Assembly: GCF_030580855.1 (NCBI RefSeq)
Contig: NZ_JAUQOP010000004.1
Location: 62,001 to 126,000, forward strand
Reading direction: 5' to 3'
Source: Pseudomonas citrullilanati
Lineage (GTDB): Bacteria > Pseudomonadota > Gammaproteobacteria > Pseudomonadales > Pseudomonadaceae
DNA: 64,000 bases
How positions within the stretch are numbered: position 1 is the first letter of the stretch; each line of letters begins with the position of its first letter. The position numbers were made by a program, and so were the translations under genes. The notes beneath the pieces were generated by a model. The model did no database searches and was not told the DNA's origin. It saw only the letters and a program-made list of their open reading frames with translations. Positions 43,272 to 52,584 of the stretch are shown here, one piece after another.

Positions 43272-43483
43272 ATGCCCACCGAATATTCACTTTCTGATGT
43301 TCTCGAGCGGCTGTACCAAAATCAGCTCGCCTTGGAGGCCGCGGTGATGGAGCTGACCTTGAAGGTAAAAGATCAAGGTGCAGCAGAGATTGGTGCCAAC
43401 ATCCGAGGTGCACTTCACACCATCGGAGAAATGCCGGACACATCAAGCAGGGCTTGGCTAAGCTGAGAACCCAGGGTCACTGA
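43272..43483 (+). pseudogene. Small conserved helical protein, frameshifted near its end
   Basis: From ATG at 43272 the frame reads MPTEYSLSDVLERLYQNQLA and onward for 52 residues to GALHTIGE. There a one-base loss in an A-run (near 43430) shifts the frame. The other frame continues NAGHIKQGLAKLRTQGH to TGA at 43481, matching my memory of the end of a small helical Pseudomonas protein. As written it would make a 64-residue protein with an altered tail. Function unknown; it lies next to the MITE-like element in the island. Confidence 0.5.
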
Positions 43484-43613
43484 TTTAACGGCCCATGCGA
43501 TGGCGAGCTTGGCGGTTATCCTGCGCAGCATAAAGGCTGGACTCGCCGAAGCGTCAGAACTCCCGCGCGCTGCGCGGCGACATCGTGAAGATACGGGCGC
43601 CCTCAATTTTTCG

Positions 43614-43862
43614 TTATGAAAGGCGACGCACCTTGATAATCATGTCCGAAGCTACCTTATGCTTGGGCTTGGCCGCTCGAATAACCTTGTGCTGATCATC
43701 GGCCATTGTTTCAACGAGCATGCCATTACTGATTTCCATCACACTGAGTCCGGCCGCCAGCGTATTGATATAGGCCGCCTTAATCGCGCCTTTCGCCATG
43801 GCTGGAATTTTCTCTTCCAGCCGGCTCACCAGTTCATCATTTAACATCTGCTTGACGTCCAT
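43614..43862 (-). CDS. Small conserved hypothetical protein, 82 aa
   Basis: An 82-residue protein beginning MDVKQMLNDELVSRLEEKIP, with a predicted helical first half and a basic C-terminus (KVIRAAKPKHKV ... KVRRLS). No signal peptide or clear membrane helix. Codon use is acceptable and the frame is intact. I do not recognise a function. It lies in the mosaic island segment between a frameshifted small gene and a gene-free stretch. Confidence 0.5.
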   Translation of the reverse strand: MDVKQMLNDELVSRLEEKIPAMAKGAIKAAYINTLAAGLSVMEISNGMLVETMADDQHKVIRAAKPKHKVASDMIIKVRRLS

Positions 43863-44415
43863 AACGAACTCCGCATTTTAGGCCAGCAGCCAGCCATCAT
43901 GTTATTGCTGCGTGATCCGGGACAAGCACCGTCCGCCCCTAAAACGCACAGAAGACCTATTTGTTGACCGTCGATGCGTCTCCTTGGACGAAGTCCGTCG
44001 GGAGTAAAGGTCTTCTGTGCTGACTCGCATAGCCCATGGCAGTGAGGCACAAACGAAAATACAGAGGGTTTTTCTGCGCCAATATTCCCGAAAGGTACCG
44101 ATCTGTCTCGATAGAGTGCCCAAGAGATCCCAATTCAACAATCCAGTGTTGCGGCGGCCGCTTGAATCCGCCGACGTCCAGCCACTTGTGATAGGCGCAT
44201 GCGGCTACGACGCAGCGCCACTACCTGACCGGCCTCATGGTGCACTGGCTGTTCCCAGATAGCTCTACGTTCGGCACTTATTACGCCTGAGCATGGCCAC
44301 CTGTTCGCAGGCTGCGGGATAGTCAATGAATCGTTTCCGGCAATGAATATAAGGAATCAGTTAAGCGCGCTCGCTGGGAGAATGCATCGCGCCCCTCACC
44401 TCGCTAAAAACTTTT
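43863..44415. other. Gene-poor island segment (553 bp)
   Basis: No frame here has both a good start and a recognised domain. It contains a perfect 13-bp inverted repeat (43946-44020) and several short frames on both strands that look like remnants. It separates the mosaic part from the chemoreceptor gene. Confidence 0.4.
43946..44020. repeat. Perfect 13-bp inverted repeat with a 49-bp spacer
   Basis: GCACAGAAGACCT at 43946-43958 and its exact complement AGGTCTTCTGTGC at 44008-44020. It is too widely spaced for a simple terminator. It could be the ends of a tiny mobile element, a protein site or an RNA stem. Confidence 0.5.
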
Positions 44416-46044
44416 TTAAATTTTAAATCTTTTGACTAAATGGTTAAGATTTACTGCCAACTCAGACAACTCGCCGCTGGCAACTGAAGTTTGGTGCGAG
44501 CCCGCTGCGGACTGGATAGATAAATCGCGAATACTTACCAAACTACTATCAATCTGTCTTGCAACTTGAGACTGCTGTTCGGCGGCAGTCGCTATTTGCA
44601 CGTTGCGCTCATTAATGTGCTCGATTGACTCGGTAATTTCGGCCAGAGCCAACCCGGCGGAACGAGCCAAAGCGAGCGTGTTGGTAGCTTGCAGACTAGT
44701 CTGCTCCATTGCCATTACGGCTTCATTTGAGCCTGTCTGGATTGTCGAAATCATTTGCTCGATCTCACTGGTGGACTCTTGAGTCCGGTGAGCTAGTGCG
44801 CGCACTTCATCAGCAACGACTGCAAATCCACGACCCGCCTCACCCGCACGAGCCGCTTCGATTGCAGCATTAAGCGCGAGAAGATTTGTCTGCTGGGCTA
44901 CGGCACGGATCACGTCGAGCACCTTACTTATATCTGTGGCCTTTATAGCCAAGCCTTTCACACTAGCGGATGTAGACTCTACACTGCCGACCATCATGTT
45001 AATGGCATCGACTGTGTCATCTACTTTGACCCTTCCATCCATAGCGGTTCTGCTGGTTTGCGATGCAGCAGTTGAGGCCCCTGCTGCATTGCCAGCAACT
45101 TCATCGACAGCTGAACTCATTTCTGTAATAGCGGTCGCAGCCATTTCAATTTCATTATTCTGACGCATCAACCCTCTGGAAGCTTCTTCCGTCACAGCAT
45201 GCATTTCCTCAGACGTCGCGGCTAACTGGCTGGATGAATCGCTGATCTGAATAATCGTATCACGCAAGTTCCCTTGCATGGTCGATAAAGCTGCAACAAG
45301 ACGCCCCATCTCATCACGTGCTTGAACTTTTATCTCGTTACTGAAATCGTTAGCCGCAATACGCTCGGCAATCAACAATGATTCTCGCATAGGCAGTGTC
45401 AAGCTTCGAGTGTACATCCAGGCAAGCAAAACAGTTGCCAACAGCGACAACGTGATAAAAACAAACACCATTGTCACGGTTTGATTGTAAGCAGCGTCTG
45501 CCGCTTCCCCGGCAGCCTTCGCTTTGGCATCATTACTATCTCTAAGCGCCTCGACACTTGAAGCAACTTTAAGAGCGGCGTTTCGAACTTCCTCATCCCC
45601 GTATTTTATGGCGCTCGCATAATCGCCAGCAGCAATAAAACTGAGATATTGCTTTTGCAAAAGCTCAAATTCGGCAACAGACTTTCCCAAAGAAGCAAGG
45701 ACGACCTGACCTTGTGGAGTAACAACCAACCCGGCCAGCTCCGAAAGATACTTCCTAATAAGCCCCTGTGACTCTACAACCTCCTTCAAGCTAATAGACC
45801 TCACCAACTCCGACTCTGCGGCGTTGCGCAATTTACTATTACTGTTACGTACGCTCATAAACTCACGATCCAGCAAGCCCAACACCTTAAAACTAGGGAC
45901 GATGTTTTCCTCAACTTTTTTCTCCGCTTCGCTCAGCGTGGAAGTCTGCCTTAAGGCAAACATTCCAAAGCAAAAAATCAATGCGCAAAAAATACCAAAA
46001 CAAAGAGCGGAACGTGATGCAAGATTGAGCATTCGCAAGTTCAT
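44416..46044 (-). CDS. Methyl-accepting chemotaxis protein
   Basis: A 542-residue chemoreceptor. TM1 is at about residues 10-32 and a periplasmic four-helix-bundle-type sensor spans about 33-185. TM2 ([20 protein letters not shown]) is followed by a HAMP domain, and the signalling tip carries the conserved [23 protein letters not shown] at 46044 begins [12 protein letters not shown] just before TM1; 46086 adds 14 residues. It signals ligand binding to the CheA/CheW array. No chemotaxis partner is nearby. Codon use is more AT-rich than its neighbours, suggesting transfer. Ligand unknown. Confidence 0.9.
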   Translation of the reverse strand: MNLRMLNLASRSALCFGIFCALIFCFGMFALRQTSTLSEAEKKVEENIVPSFKVLGLLDREFMSVRNSNSKLRNAAESELVRSISLKEVVESQGLIRKYLSELAGLVVTPQGQVVLASLGKSVAEFELLQKQYLSFIAAGDYASAIKYGDEEVRNAALKVASSVEALRDSNDAKAKAAGEAADAAYNQTVTMVFVFITLSLLATVLLAWMYTRSLTLPMRESLLIAERIAANDFSNEIKVQARDEMGRLVAALSTMQGNLRDTIIQISDSSSQLAATSEEMHAVTEEASRGLMRQNNEIEMAATAITEMSSAVDEVAGNAAGASTAASQTSRTAMDGRVKVDDTVDAINMMVGSVESTSASVKGLAIKATDISKVLDVIRAVAQQTNLLALNAAIEAARAGEAGRGFAVVADEVRALAHRTQESTSEIEQMISTIQTGSNEAVMAMEQTSLQATNTLALARSAGLALAEITESIEHINERNVQIATAAEQQSQVARQIDSSLVSIRDLSIQSAAGSHQTSVASGELSELAVNLNHLVKRFKI

Positions 46045-46321
46045 GGTGGATGTCTCGCTAGGGGTAGCAATGGGTAAAATAGGCAAAACAGCAAACTTTC
46101 AGTGATATCCGGCAATTTCTTAAACTCGAAGTACAATGAATCCGAGAGCCCATCAGAACTTAGCCAACTCCACCGACTACCTATTATTAATTTAGCAACA
46201 AAATTTCACGCAATACCGCTTACAAAAGTGTCATGGCAGATTTGTCATTTCAGCTCACCACCCAGTTGAACATAATTAGCCAACGTTCAGAAATCCTGCA
46301 TACGTAAATAACTAGCCCCTG

Positions 46322-46765
46322 CTACCCTTCGTCCTTTCTCTGCAACTGGGATAAACAGAACAATCTATACAATTTTAGAGCTCCCAGATTCAGATCATTA
46401 TCATGTAAACATTTTTGTAGCAAAGATGAGGGTGGCGGGAGCTCATCTGCATGGCAAACCGCATCGCAGATATCCTCGATATAAATTCCCGGAACAAATT
46501 GCCTGATTCTAGCGTTCAATTTACACAATGAAACCCGCAACTCCCTCGTCAAACATTCGGCGTCTGAAGGATTCAAGCTGCTCACTCTCAGCCCAAAGGA
46601 CTCTGAATCTTTGGCTTTATTTAGGTCACCAGAATGAGCGGGAGCCTTTAAAAACAACCCAACAACCATGCGCACAGAAAACTGCAAGGAATAACACTCG
46701 CTAATTAATATTTCAGAGAGCTCATACTCACTTGAATAATTCATTTTAGAAGAATCATTTGACAT
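46322..46765 (-). CDS. Unknown protein, 147 aa (AT-rich block)
   Basis: I do not recognise this 147-residue protein. It is Ser/Leu/Cys-rich, has no signal peptide, and its centre (LTRELRVSLCKLNARIRQFV) is probably helical. ATG at 46765 is two codons inside a longer frame that starts at 46771. It lies 43 bp after the stop of another unknown gene on the same strand, so the two may be co-expressed. AT-rich codon use indicates foreign origin. Confidence 0.5.
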   Translation of the reverse strand: MSNDSSKMNYSSEYELSEILISECYSLQFSVRMVVGLFLKAPAHSGDLNKAKDSESFGLRVSSLNPSDAECLTRELRVSLCKLNARIRQFVPGIYIEDICDAVCHADELPPPSSLLQKCLHDNDLNLGALKLYRLFCLSQLQRKDEG

Positions 46766-46808
46766 AACCACATATCACCTGCTTGAGCACTGACACCCCA
46801 GTTAATAC

Positions 46809-47300
46809 CTATGTTCGCTTTCTCGCGCTGTCAATAATCTTTAACAGACCGACTTCGATACCGCAGTAACATATTAATCGATGGTAAACAGCTTCAATAT
46901 CTTGCTGACAATTGACTAGTATGGAATTTAACGAAGTGCATGAAGCCATTTTAGAATCTCTTGCTAAAATATCGCATAGCCTCTTATTCACTGATCGAAG
47001 CTCATCCAGGTCCGACCCAAGCCGGCCAGTAGTAGTAAGCATCGCAAGTTCTATCTTATTGGTCAGCTGGATCACGGAGAGCTCTAACAAATTTAATTGA
47101 GCAAGCAGGCAAACAATGCCGTTGACATCATCGGGCGCGTTCGCTATAGCAGCCCTTATGTTAGCTATTTCAGCTCTATTCGAGCGAAGCTGTACAGCAA
47201 TAGACCTGTGATTAAATATATGCTTATCGGCCTCAGCAAGATACCGGTCAATTTTTCTCTTGTAATTGCAAACCAAGCTGCTTAGTAGTAAATCATTCAT
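46809..47300 (-). CDS. Unknown helical protein, 163 aa (AT-rich block)
   Basis: A 163-residue, largely helical protein with heptad-like Leu/Ile spacing (about residues 35-110). No signal peptide, no recognised domain. It lies between the AraC gene and the 147-aa gene on the same strand. The two unknown genes and the AraC gene form a minus-strand group that may be a small regulated unit. AT-rich codon use. Confidence 0.5.
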   Translation of the reverse strand: MNDLLLSSLVCNYKRKIDRYLAEADKHIFNHRSIAVQLRSNRAEIANIRAAIANAPDDVNGIVCLLAQLNLLELSVIQLTNKIELAMLTTTGRLGSDLDELRSVNKRLCDILARDSKMASCTSLNSILVNCQQDIEAVYHRLICYCGIEVGLLKIIDSARKRT

Positions 47301-47454
47301 ACTAGAAACTTCGATGACTGAGCGGAAGCACAGGATTTACTATTTACTCATATTTCCTTATAGCTGCATAGGCCAGGACATCAACTCTTCGTTTTTCTCA
47401 ATAAAATTTCGTTTTTTTAGGGTCTTGTGGAAATGAATTAAAAATAAATAGACA

Positions 47455-48441
47455 TCACGACTTATCGATAACCAAGTCTCCTTTATTCATGTACTGAGTC
47501 TGAAAAGGGGTATTACCATATTTGTCCTTATAGTACCTAGCAAACAAATCAAGATCAGAAAAGCCCCACCGAAGCCCTATCTGCTGCCATCCCGTACGCT
47601 CGTCCTCGCTGATAAGATCGTTGTGAGCGCAAGCTAGGCGTAGGTCCCTGAGATAGTGCATTGGCGAAACATTCTTATGCAATCTGAAACCTAGCTGCAA
47701 GTTCCTCACGCTCGTATGCGCATAGGTAGCAACATCACTAATCAAGATATCTTCGCACGCATGAGCGTGCATATATTCAATCGCCCTACCGATATGCCTA
47801 GGTATAAGTGGCTCAGATTTTCTCGTCCTATTTTCGTGGTAATTATTAGGAATCAGCTCTAACAATGTAGAGACGAGCGCTTGCTTTAGATAGCTCATAG
47901 CTAAAGGCGATCGTTGAGCCTGACGTAAGTCCATTCCATTCTTTATACACGATAAAAGGGAGTTGATCATTGACCAAATTTTTTTATCGTTTTGCAGCAG
48001 AGACTGAAACTCTAACCGATCATTACGTTGTATGCCTCGTGAAGATCGCAGTTCACGATCGAAGACTTTAGCATCAATCATTATTGTATCGGTAGACGTA
48101 CCCCGTGCGAACTGACCCTGCACAAGCATCGAACTGTCTACAACGCACAACTGCTGAGAAGATTTAATAACACCGTGCTTGTTCATCTCCCAAGTCGATT
48201 CACCTCTGTGCGTATAACAAACAAAATATACGTCTGTGTTATTTTGCTTTTCAAATCCCCAGCCGGAAGCGCTGGCGGTGGAGCATATGAAACATTCGCC
48301 AAGACTGTAAGTTATTTTCTTATAGTCCAATGCTCCACCACCCAAAAACCTAAGCGCGGGTGAAAGCCCACAGTTATTATAATAATGCCAAAGCGAGCTC
48401 TCGTCCTTAAGATGCACTTTCGAAATGGATAAATCATTCAT
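47455..48441 (-). CDS. AraC-family transcriptional regulator
   Basis: A 328-residue regulator from ATG at 48441; a longer frame reaches 48600 but its first 53 residues look unrelated. The C-terminal AraC HTH pair covers about residues 220-320: ILISDVATYAHTSVRNLQLGFRLHK for the first helix-turn-helix region and GWQQIGLRWGFSDLDLFARYYKDK-type sequence for the second. The N-terminal domain resembles the AraC_binding_2 type (about residues 10-190). It is in the AT-rich block, upstream of the two unknown genes and on the same strand, so it may control them. Effector unknown. Confidence 0.82.
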   Translation of the reverse strand: MNDLSISKVHLKDESSLWHYYNNCGLSPALRFLGGGALDYKKITYSLGECFICSTASASGWGFEKQNNTDVYFVCYTHRGESTWEMNKHGVIKSSQQLCVVDSSMLVQGQFARGTSTDTIMIDAKVFDRELRSSRGIQRNDRLEFQSLLQNDKKIWSMINSLLSCIKNGMDLRQAQRSPLAMSYLKQALVSTLLELIPNNYHENRTRKSEPLIPRHIGRAIEYMHAHACEDILISDVATYAHTSVRNLQLGFRLHKNVSPMHYLRDLRLACAHNDLISEDERTGWQQIGLRWGFSDLDLFARYYKDKYGNTPFQTQYMNKGDLVIDKS

Positions 48442-48769
48442 TATGGCACCTGATATTAAGCCAGCAGTATCACCTGCGCGGTTAAAATTCGTATTAGTCA
48501 CCGTCCCTCTCCGAGAGTTTACTTTCAGCCATTCCAATGGTCTGTACAATTTTGCGCCATGCGAACAGCCGGCGAAGTTAGTATCTATTGAAACAAACAA
48601 GCACGGCGCATTGGTCTAACAGCCTGAAGCGAATACAACCTCTTCGATGATATAAGTCAGGTTCACACCGTTATCATTCAAATATCGAATGCGTTCGCTG
48701 CAAAGGCATGCTTTCCCCTGCAGATTTCTCACCGATGATGCGGGTTGCCGGTATTATCGGCGACTGACT

Positions 48770-49843
48770 TCATTGACCGTTTTTAACTCGACTCCAGATA
48801 CGCGTGCGCAACCGGTCAGCCTCCAGCGGCATCGCTTCAAGCACGAAGAGCTTTTTCATAACGCTTTCAGGCGGATAAACCATCGGGTCGTTGAAGACAG
48901 CACTGTCGACTATGTCGTTAGCAGCTACGTTGCCATTGGCATAGTGCACGTGGTTACTAATGTCGGCTATGACGTTGGGCTCTAATAGGTAATTCAAAAA
49001 CGCGTAACCGGCCGTTTCATTTGGAGCATCGGCAGGCATCGCGACCATGTCGAACCACATAGGTGAGCCTTCCTTGGGGATGGCGTAAGCAATCTGCTGG
49101 CCGTTCCCGGCCTCATTAGCCCGCGCTGCGGCCTGCATCACATCGCCGGAAAAGCCCACCACCAGACACACGTCACCCGTTGCAAGGTCGCTGGTGTACT
49201 TGGAGTTGTGGAAGTAGCTTACATAGGGGCGCACCTTGAGTAGCAGCTCCTGTGCCTTCTTGTAGTCGGCCTTGACATTGCTGTGATGCGGCAAACCAAG
49301 GTAGTTCAAGGCGATGGGAAGGATCTCGGGACCATTGTCGAGCATCGCCACGCCGCACTGGGCGAGTTTCTTCATGTTTTCCGGCTTGAACACGATGTCC
49401 CACGAGTCTATCGGTACATCACCCAGGACCGCTTTGACCTTGGCCACGTTGTAGCCGATGCCGGTGCTGCCCCACAGGTAGGGAAAACCGTAGCGGTTAC
49501 CGGGGTCATTGGCCTCCAGAACCTTCATCAGCGTCGGGTTGAGGTTGTGCCAGTTCGGGAGTTTGCTGCGGTCCAACGGTTTGAGTGCGCCGGGCGTGAT
49601 CTGCCGGGCCATGAAGTGGTTGGATGGAAACACCACGTCATACCCTGAATGGCCGGCCATCAGTTTGACGTCGAGCACCTCGTTGCTGTCGTACAGGTCA
49701 TATTGAGTCGGGTGCCCGGTCTGGGCGGTAAAGTTTTGCAGGGTATCTGGAGCGATGTAGCTGCTCCAGTTGTAGATCCTGACGGTGTCTGCTGCCTGAG
49801 CGGTAGACGCGATCAACAGTAACGGAAAGATCGACTTCAACAT
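48770..49843 (-). CDS. PotF-type polyamine ABC substrate-binding protein
   Basis: A 357-residue periplasmic protein with a signal peptide (MLKSIFPLLLIASTAQA, cleavage near residue 18). The mature part is PotF/SpuD-like: VRIYNWSSYIAPDTLQNF, YDVVFPSNHFMARQI, YLWGSTGIGYNVAKV and the late WFDMVAMPADAPN. These bind putrescine or spermidine. No transporter partners are seen. It lies 44 bp downstream of the cupin gene, at the end of a minus-strand AraC-oxidase-cupin-binding-protein set, which points to polyamine use. Confidence 0.88.
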   Translation of the reverse strand: MLKSIFPLLLIASTAQAADTVRIYNWSSYIAPDTLQNFTAQTGHPTQYDLYDSNEVLDVKLMAGHSGYDVVFPSNHFMARQITPGALKPLDRSKLPNWHNLNPTLMKVLEANDPGNRYGFPYLWGSTGIGYNVAKVKAVLGDVPIDSWDIVFKPENMKKLAQCGVAMLDNGPEILPIALNYLGLPHHSNVKADYKKAQELLLKVRPYVSYFHNSKYTSDLATGDVCLVVGFSGDVMQAAARANEAGNGQQIAYAIPKEGSPMWFDMVAMPADAPNETAGYAFLNYLLEPNVIADISNHVHYANGNVAANDIVDSAVFNDPMVYPPESVMKKLFVLEAMPLEADRLRTRIWSRVKNGQ

Positions 49844-49887
49844 GCGAGACCTCAACCTTTGTTCTAGGCGTTATGGATGAAGGCAGT

Positions 49888-50229
49888 TCAGAAAATCAGT
49901 ACGTAGCTCTTGCGAACGGTTTCTTGTACATCCCAGATTCCCGTCGTGTTCGCAGGGAACATCAACTCGTCGCCGGCCTGGATATGAAGGGTCTCGCCAC
50001 CGTCCGGGGTAAAGGTGCAACGCCCCTGAATGAAGTGGCAGAACTCCTGTTGCACGATCTGGCGCCGCCAGCGGCCGGGGGTGCATTCCCACACGCCGGC
50101 CTCAACGCCGTCGTCGCGTTCGACGCATGCCGTGGCAACCTGTGAAAGCGGCTCGCCCAGCGGTACACCAACAGCGCCAGGCTCACCGAGAGGCAAACGG
50201 GCGGTGTCGCGAAAATGATCGATCTTCAT
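49888..50229 (-). CDS. Small cupin-domain protein (polyamine operon)
   Basis: A 113-residue single-cupin protein: CxxGRWRRQIVQQEFCHFI, TFTPDGGETLHIQAGDELMF and the late GIWDVQETVRKSYVLIF are the beta strands of the DUF861-like cupin type. These often accompany polyamine or amino-acid catabolic genes and may sense or process an intermediate. ATG at 50229 overlaps the oxidase stop (ATGA), so it is coupled to it. Exact function unknown. Confidence 0.8.
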   Translation of the reverse strand: MKIDHFRDTARLPLGEPGAVGVPLGEPLSQVATACVERDDGVEAGVWECTPGRWRRQIVQQEFCHFIQGRCTFTPDGGETLHIQAGDELMFPANTTGIWDVQETVRKSYVLIF

Positions 50230-51656
50230 GCAAACGGCTCCTTGGACTTCATCAGACGTTCCATGCAACCGGCCAAGCCTTCAGCCATCCGGCGACGCCA
50301 GCGTGGCGCATGGAGGTTGGCCAATACCTGATCCTCGTGAACGAAGCTCTGGATAATGGCGTTGTAACCCAGCCAACGCAGAGGCTCGGGCTCCCATCGT
50401 GGCAACGAGTCCAGGGGACGATCACCCAACACCCAGGGTTGGCGAGTCAGTTCGTTGTCTTGGCCCAGAATCAACGCCGCCACGGTTCGGCCGCCCAGGT
50501 TGCTGGCGCCTACCCCTTCGCCTCCGTAGCCACCCGCCAGTGCGATCCGCTGGCGACGGTCGGCGAGCATGTGCGGGTGAAAGGACCGGGCGACCCCCAG
50601 ATTTCCGCCCCAGGCATGGGTCAGGCGCACATTGCGCAGGATCGGAAAGAGTTCACTAAACAGGTGTTGCCGCAATGCTCGTTCGGCCTGAGTGAGGTTG
50701 AAGTCACTGCGCAGGCGACCGCCAAAGCGATAGCCACCGCGGGCGCCAAACACCAGGCGATCATCTCGGCTGCGCTGACCGTAGGTGACTTGGCGGCTGT
50801 TTTCGCTGAACGCCTGGCCACGGGTCAGGCCGATTTCGGCCCACACATCGGCCGGGAGTGGCTCAGTCGCGACGATCAGGCTTTGCGCGGCCAGTTGATG
50901 TTTGTTCAACGGGGGCAGGGTGCTGGCATAACCTTCGACCGCCGGCACCACCCAATCGGCGCTTACCCGACCGTGCTCGGTTCGAACCTGGCCTGGCTTC
51001 CAGTCGAGCACCGCGCTTTGCTCGAAAATGCGTACACCCATCCGTTCGACGGCGTCGGCCAGCCCCCGCACCAACCGTGCCGGCTGGATGGTCGCGCAGT
51101 GAGGTGAATACAGGGCGCCGCACGCCTGGGCCACATTGAGTTGTTCACGCATGGCCTGAGGACTCAACCAGCGGTAGTCGTCTTCACCCAGGCCTTGCGC
51201 ACGGGCGACGTCGAGTTGTTCGCGCAGGCGCCGTTCTTGCTCGGGATAACGCGCCGCACAGTACAGCACGCCGCCTTTGCGCAGTTCGCAATCAATGCCT
51301 TCGAGGTGGCACACCCGCGCTACCTCGTCGGGGATTCCACGCAGCAGTCGGTAGCCCGCGTGGCGTTGCGCGGCAGGTAATGGCCCCAGGAGCCGGTCTT
51401 CGCCCAGCAGGTTGCCCATCAACCAGCCGCCATTGCGACCGGAGGCGCCGTAGCCGGCAATCTGTGCTTCAACGATGACGATGTTCAGGTGCGGTGCTTG
51501 CTGTTTTAGGTAATAGGCCGTCCAGAGGCCGCTGTAACCGGCGCCGATAATCACAACGTCTGCTTGCAGATCCTGATACAACGCCGGGCGCGGCGTCAGC
51601 GCCTCGCCGAGTTCCTCCATCCACAAACTCACACCACCCCAGCCAGACATCCCCAT
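50226..51656 (-). CDS. FAD-dependent amine oxidoreductase, PuuB-like
   Basis: A 476-residue DAO-fold flavoprotein. Its FAD motif is VVIIGAGYSGLWTAYYLKQQ near residue 35, with SGRNGGWLMGNL about 35 residues later, and a late GGEGVGASNLGGRTVAALIL. It resembles gamma-glutamylputrescine oxidases, which release an aldehyde and H2O2 from putrescine derivatives in the cytoplasm. It overlaps the cupin gene by 4 bp and lies 52 bp downstream of an AraC regulator. The PotF-like gene in the same set supports a polyamine substrate. Confidence 0.87.
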   Translation of the reverse strand: MGMSGWGGVSLWMEELGEALTPRPALYQDLQADVVIIGAGYSGLWTAYYLKQQAPHLNIVIVEAQIAGYGASGRNGGWLMGNLLGEDRLLGPLPAAQRHAGYRLLRGIPDEVARVCHLEGIDCELRKGGVLYCAARYPEQERRLREQLDVARAQGLGEDDYRWLSPQAMREQLNVAQACGALYSPHCATIQPARLVRGLADAVERMGVRIFEQSAVLDWKPGQVRTEHGRVSADWVVPAVEGYASTLPPLNKHQLAAQSLIVATEPLPADVWAEIGLTRGQAFSENSRQVTYGQRSRDDRLVFGARGGYRFGGRLRSDFNLTQAERALRQHLFSELFPILRNVRLTHAWGGNLGVARSFHPHMLADRRQRIALAGGYGGEGVGASNLGGRTVAALILGQDNELTRQPWVLGDRPLDSLPRWEPEPLRWLGYNAIIQSFVHEDQVLANLHAPRWRRRMAEGLAGCMERLMKSKEPFA

Positions 51657-51708
51657 GCTCCATCGGTTGTTTGTCGACAGAGATTAATGCGCTGCGACAG
51701 GGGCTGTG

Positions 51709-52509
51709 TTATCTGCGGGCACGCACGCAATTGGCTTTCAACCACGCCTTGGGCGTGCAGCCGGTATGACTTCGGAAGGCCTTGTAGAACGCCGAGGTGG
51801 AGTTGAATCCGGCACTCACCGCAAGGGCCTCGATGGGCGCGTTTTCACCGTGATTGACGAGGCGCTCAAGCAGGTAGGCCAGCCGTGCTTGGGTCACGTA
51901 GCGATAGAAACTTTGTCCCAGCACTTGGTTCAGCAGGTAAGACAGCTGATTACGGCTGTACCCGGTAGCGCTGGCAATCCGTGCAAGATCCAGATCCGGG
52001 TCGAGGAAGGGCTGCTGGCGGGTAAAGTAATCGGCCAAGTCTCGCGCCATGAACGTCAGCTGGCGCGCCGAGAGACCCAGTTTACTGATGGCGGGGGCGT
52101 GGCGCCCAGTCTGGGGCTCGCTGTCGCGCACCAGCGAGGCATATTCGTTTATACGGAGGATCAGGCCATCACATACCGTGATGGCTTCACTGGTGCGAAA
52201 AACCACCCGCTCGCCACTGCCTTTCAGAGCCGTCTGGTACTGGATGAATGCGGTACAGCCATCTGCACGGATGCGGTCGTTGTGTTCAAGATACTCATCG
52301 GGATGACGCGGCAACGTGCTGGTGATGTAAGCGCGCAACTCGGTCAGACCCATGCTGCGGTTCTGGAAAAAATCGTTGTACTGCACTTGCGGGTGATAAA
52401 TCGCGAGAATCGCCTCCAAGTCGCGGCGTTTCCACGCCATGTGGTAACGCAGCACCACTTCGAGGGTCAGCGCTGTCTGTTCGGCGGTATCTGGCGGAAT
52501 GAGGAGCAT
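51709..52509 (-). CDS. AraC-family regulator with an N-terminal NTF2/SnoaL-like domain
   Basis: A 266-residue regulator with an unusual make-up. Residues about 15-125 look like a SnoaL/NTF2-type polyketide-cyclase-like domain (LEVVLRYHMAWKRRDLEAIL, YHPQVQYNDFF). A C-terminal AraC DNA-binding pair follows (about 165-262: LARIASATGYSRNQLSYLLN, SAGFNSTSAFYKAFRSHTGC). ATG at 52509 follows GAGGAG. It is first in the minus-strand polyamine set and probably its activator, with the NTF2-like pocket as ligand sensor (inferred). An IS256-type insertion lies 75 bp upstream and may have displaced its promoter. Confidence 0.85.
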   Translation of the reverse strand: MLLIPPDTAEQTALTLEVVLRYHMAWKRRDLEAILAIYHPQVQYNDFFQNRSMGLTELRAYITSTLPRHPDEYLEHNDRIRADGCTAFIQYQTALKGSGERVVFRTSEAITVCDGLILRINEYASLVRDSEPQTGRHAPAISKLGLSARQLTFMARDLADYFTRQQPFLDPDLDLARIASATGYSRNQLSYLLNQVLGQSFYRYVTQARLAYLLERLVNHGENAPIEALAVSAGFNSTSAFYKAFRSHTGCTPKAWLKANCVRARR

Positions 52510-52584
52510 GGTCTGACGGGCCTGATGACTGGACCGCACCAGTCTAGTGCTTGAACGGCTGAGTGAACAAATACAGGCAGGCCC

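Noticed and set aside
46912-47285. Plus-strand frames of about 62 codons in the AT-rich block
   Set aside because: They lie opposite the 163-aa gene, have no ribosome-binding site and no recognised feature.
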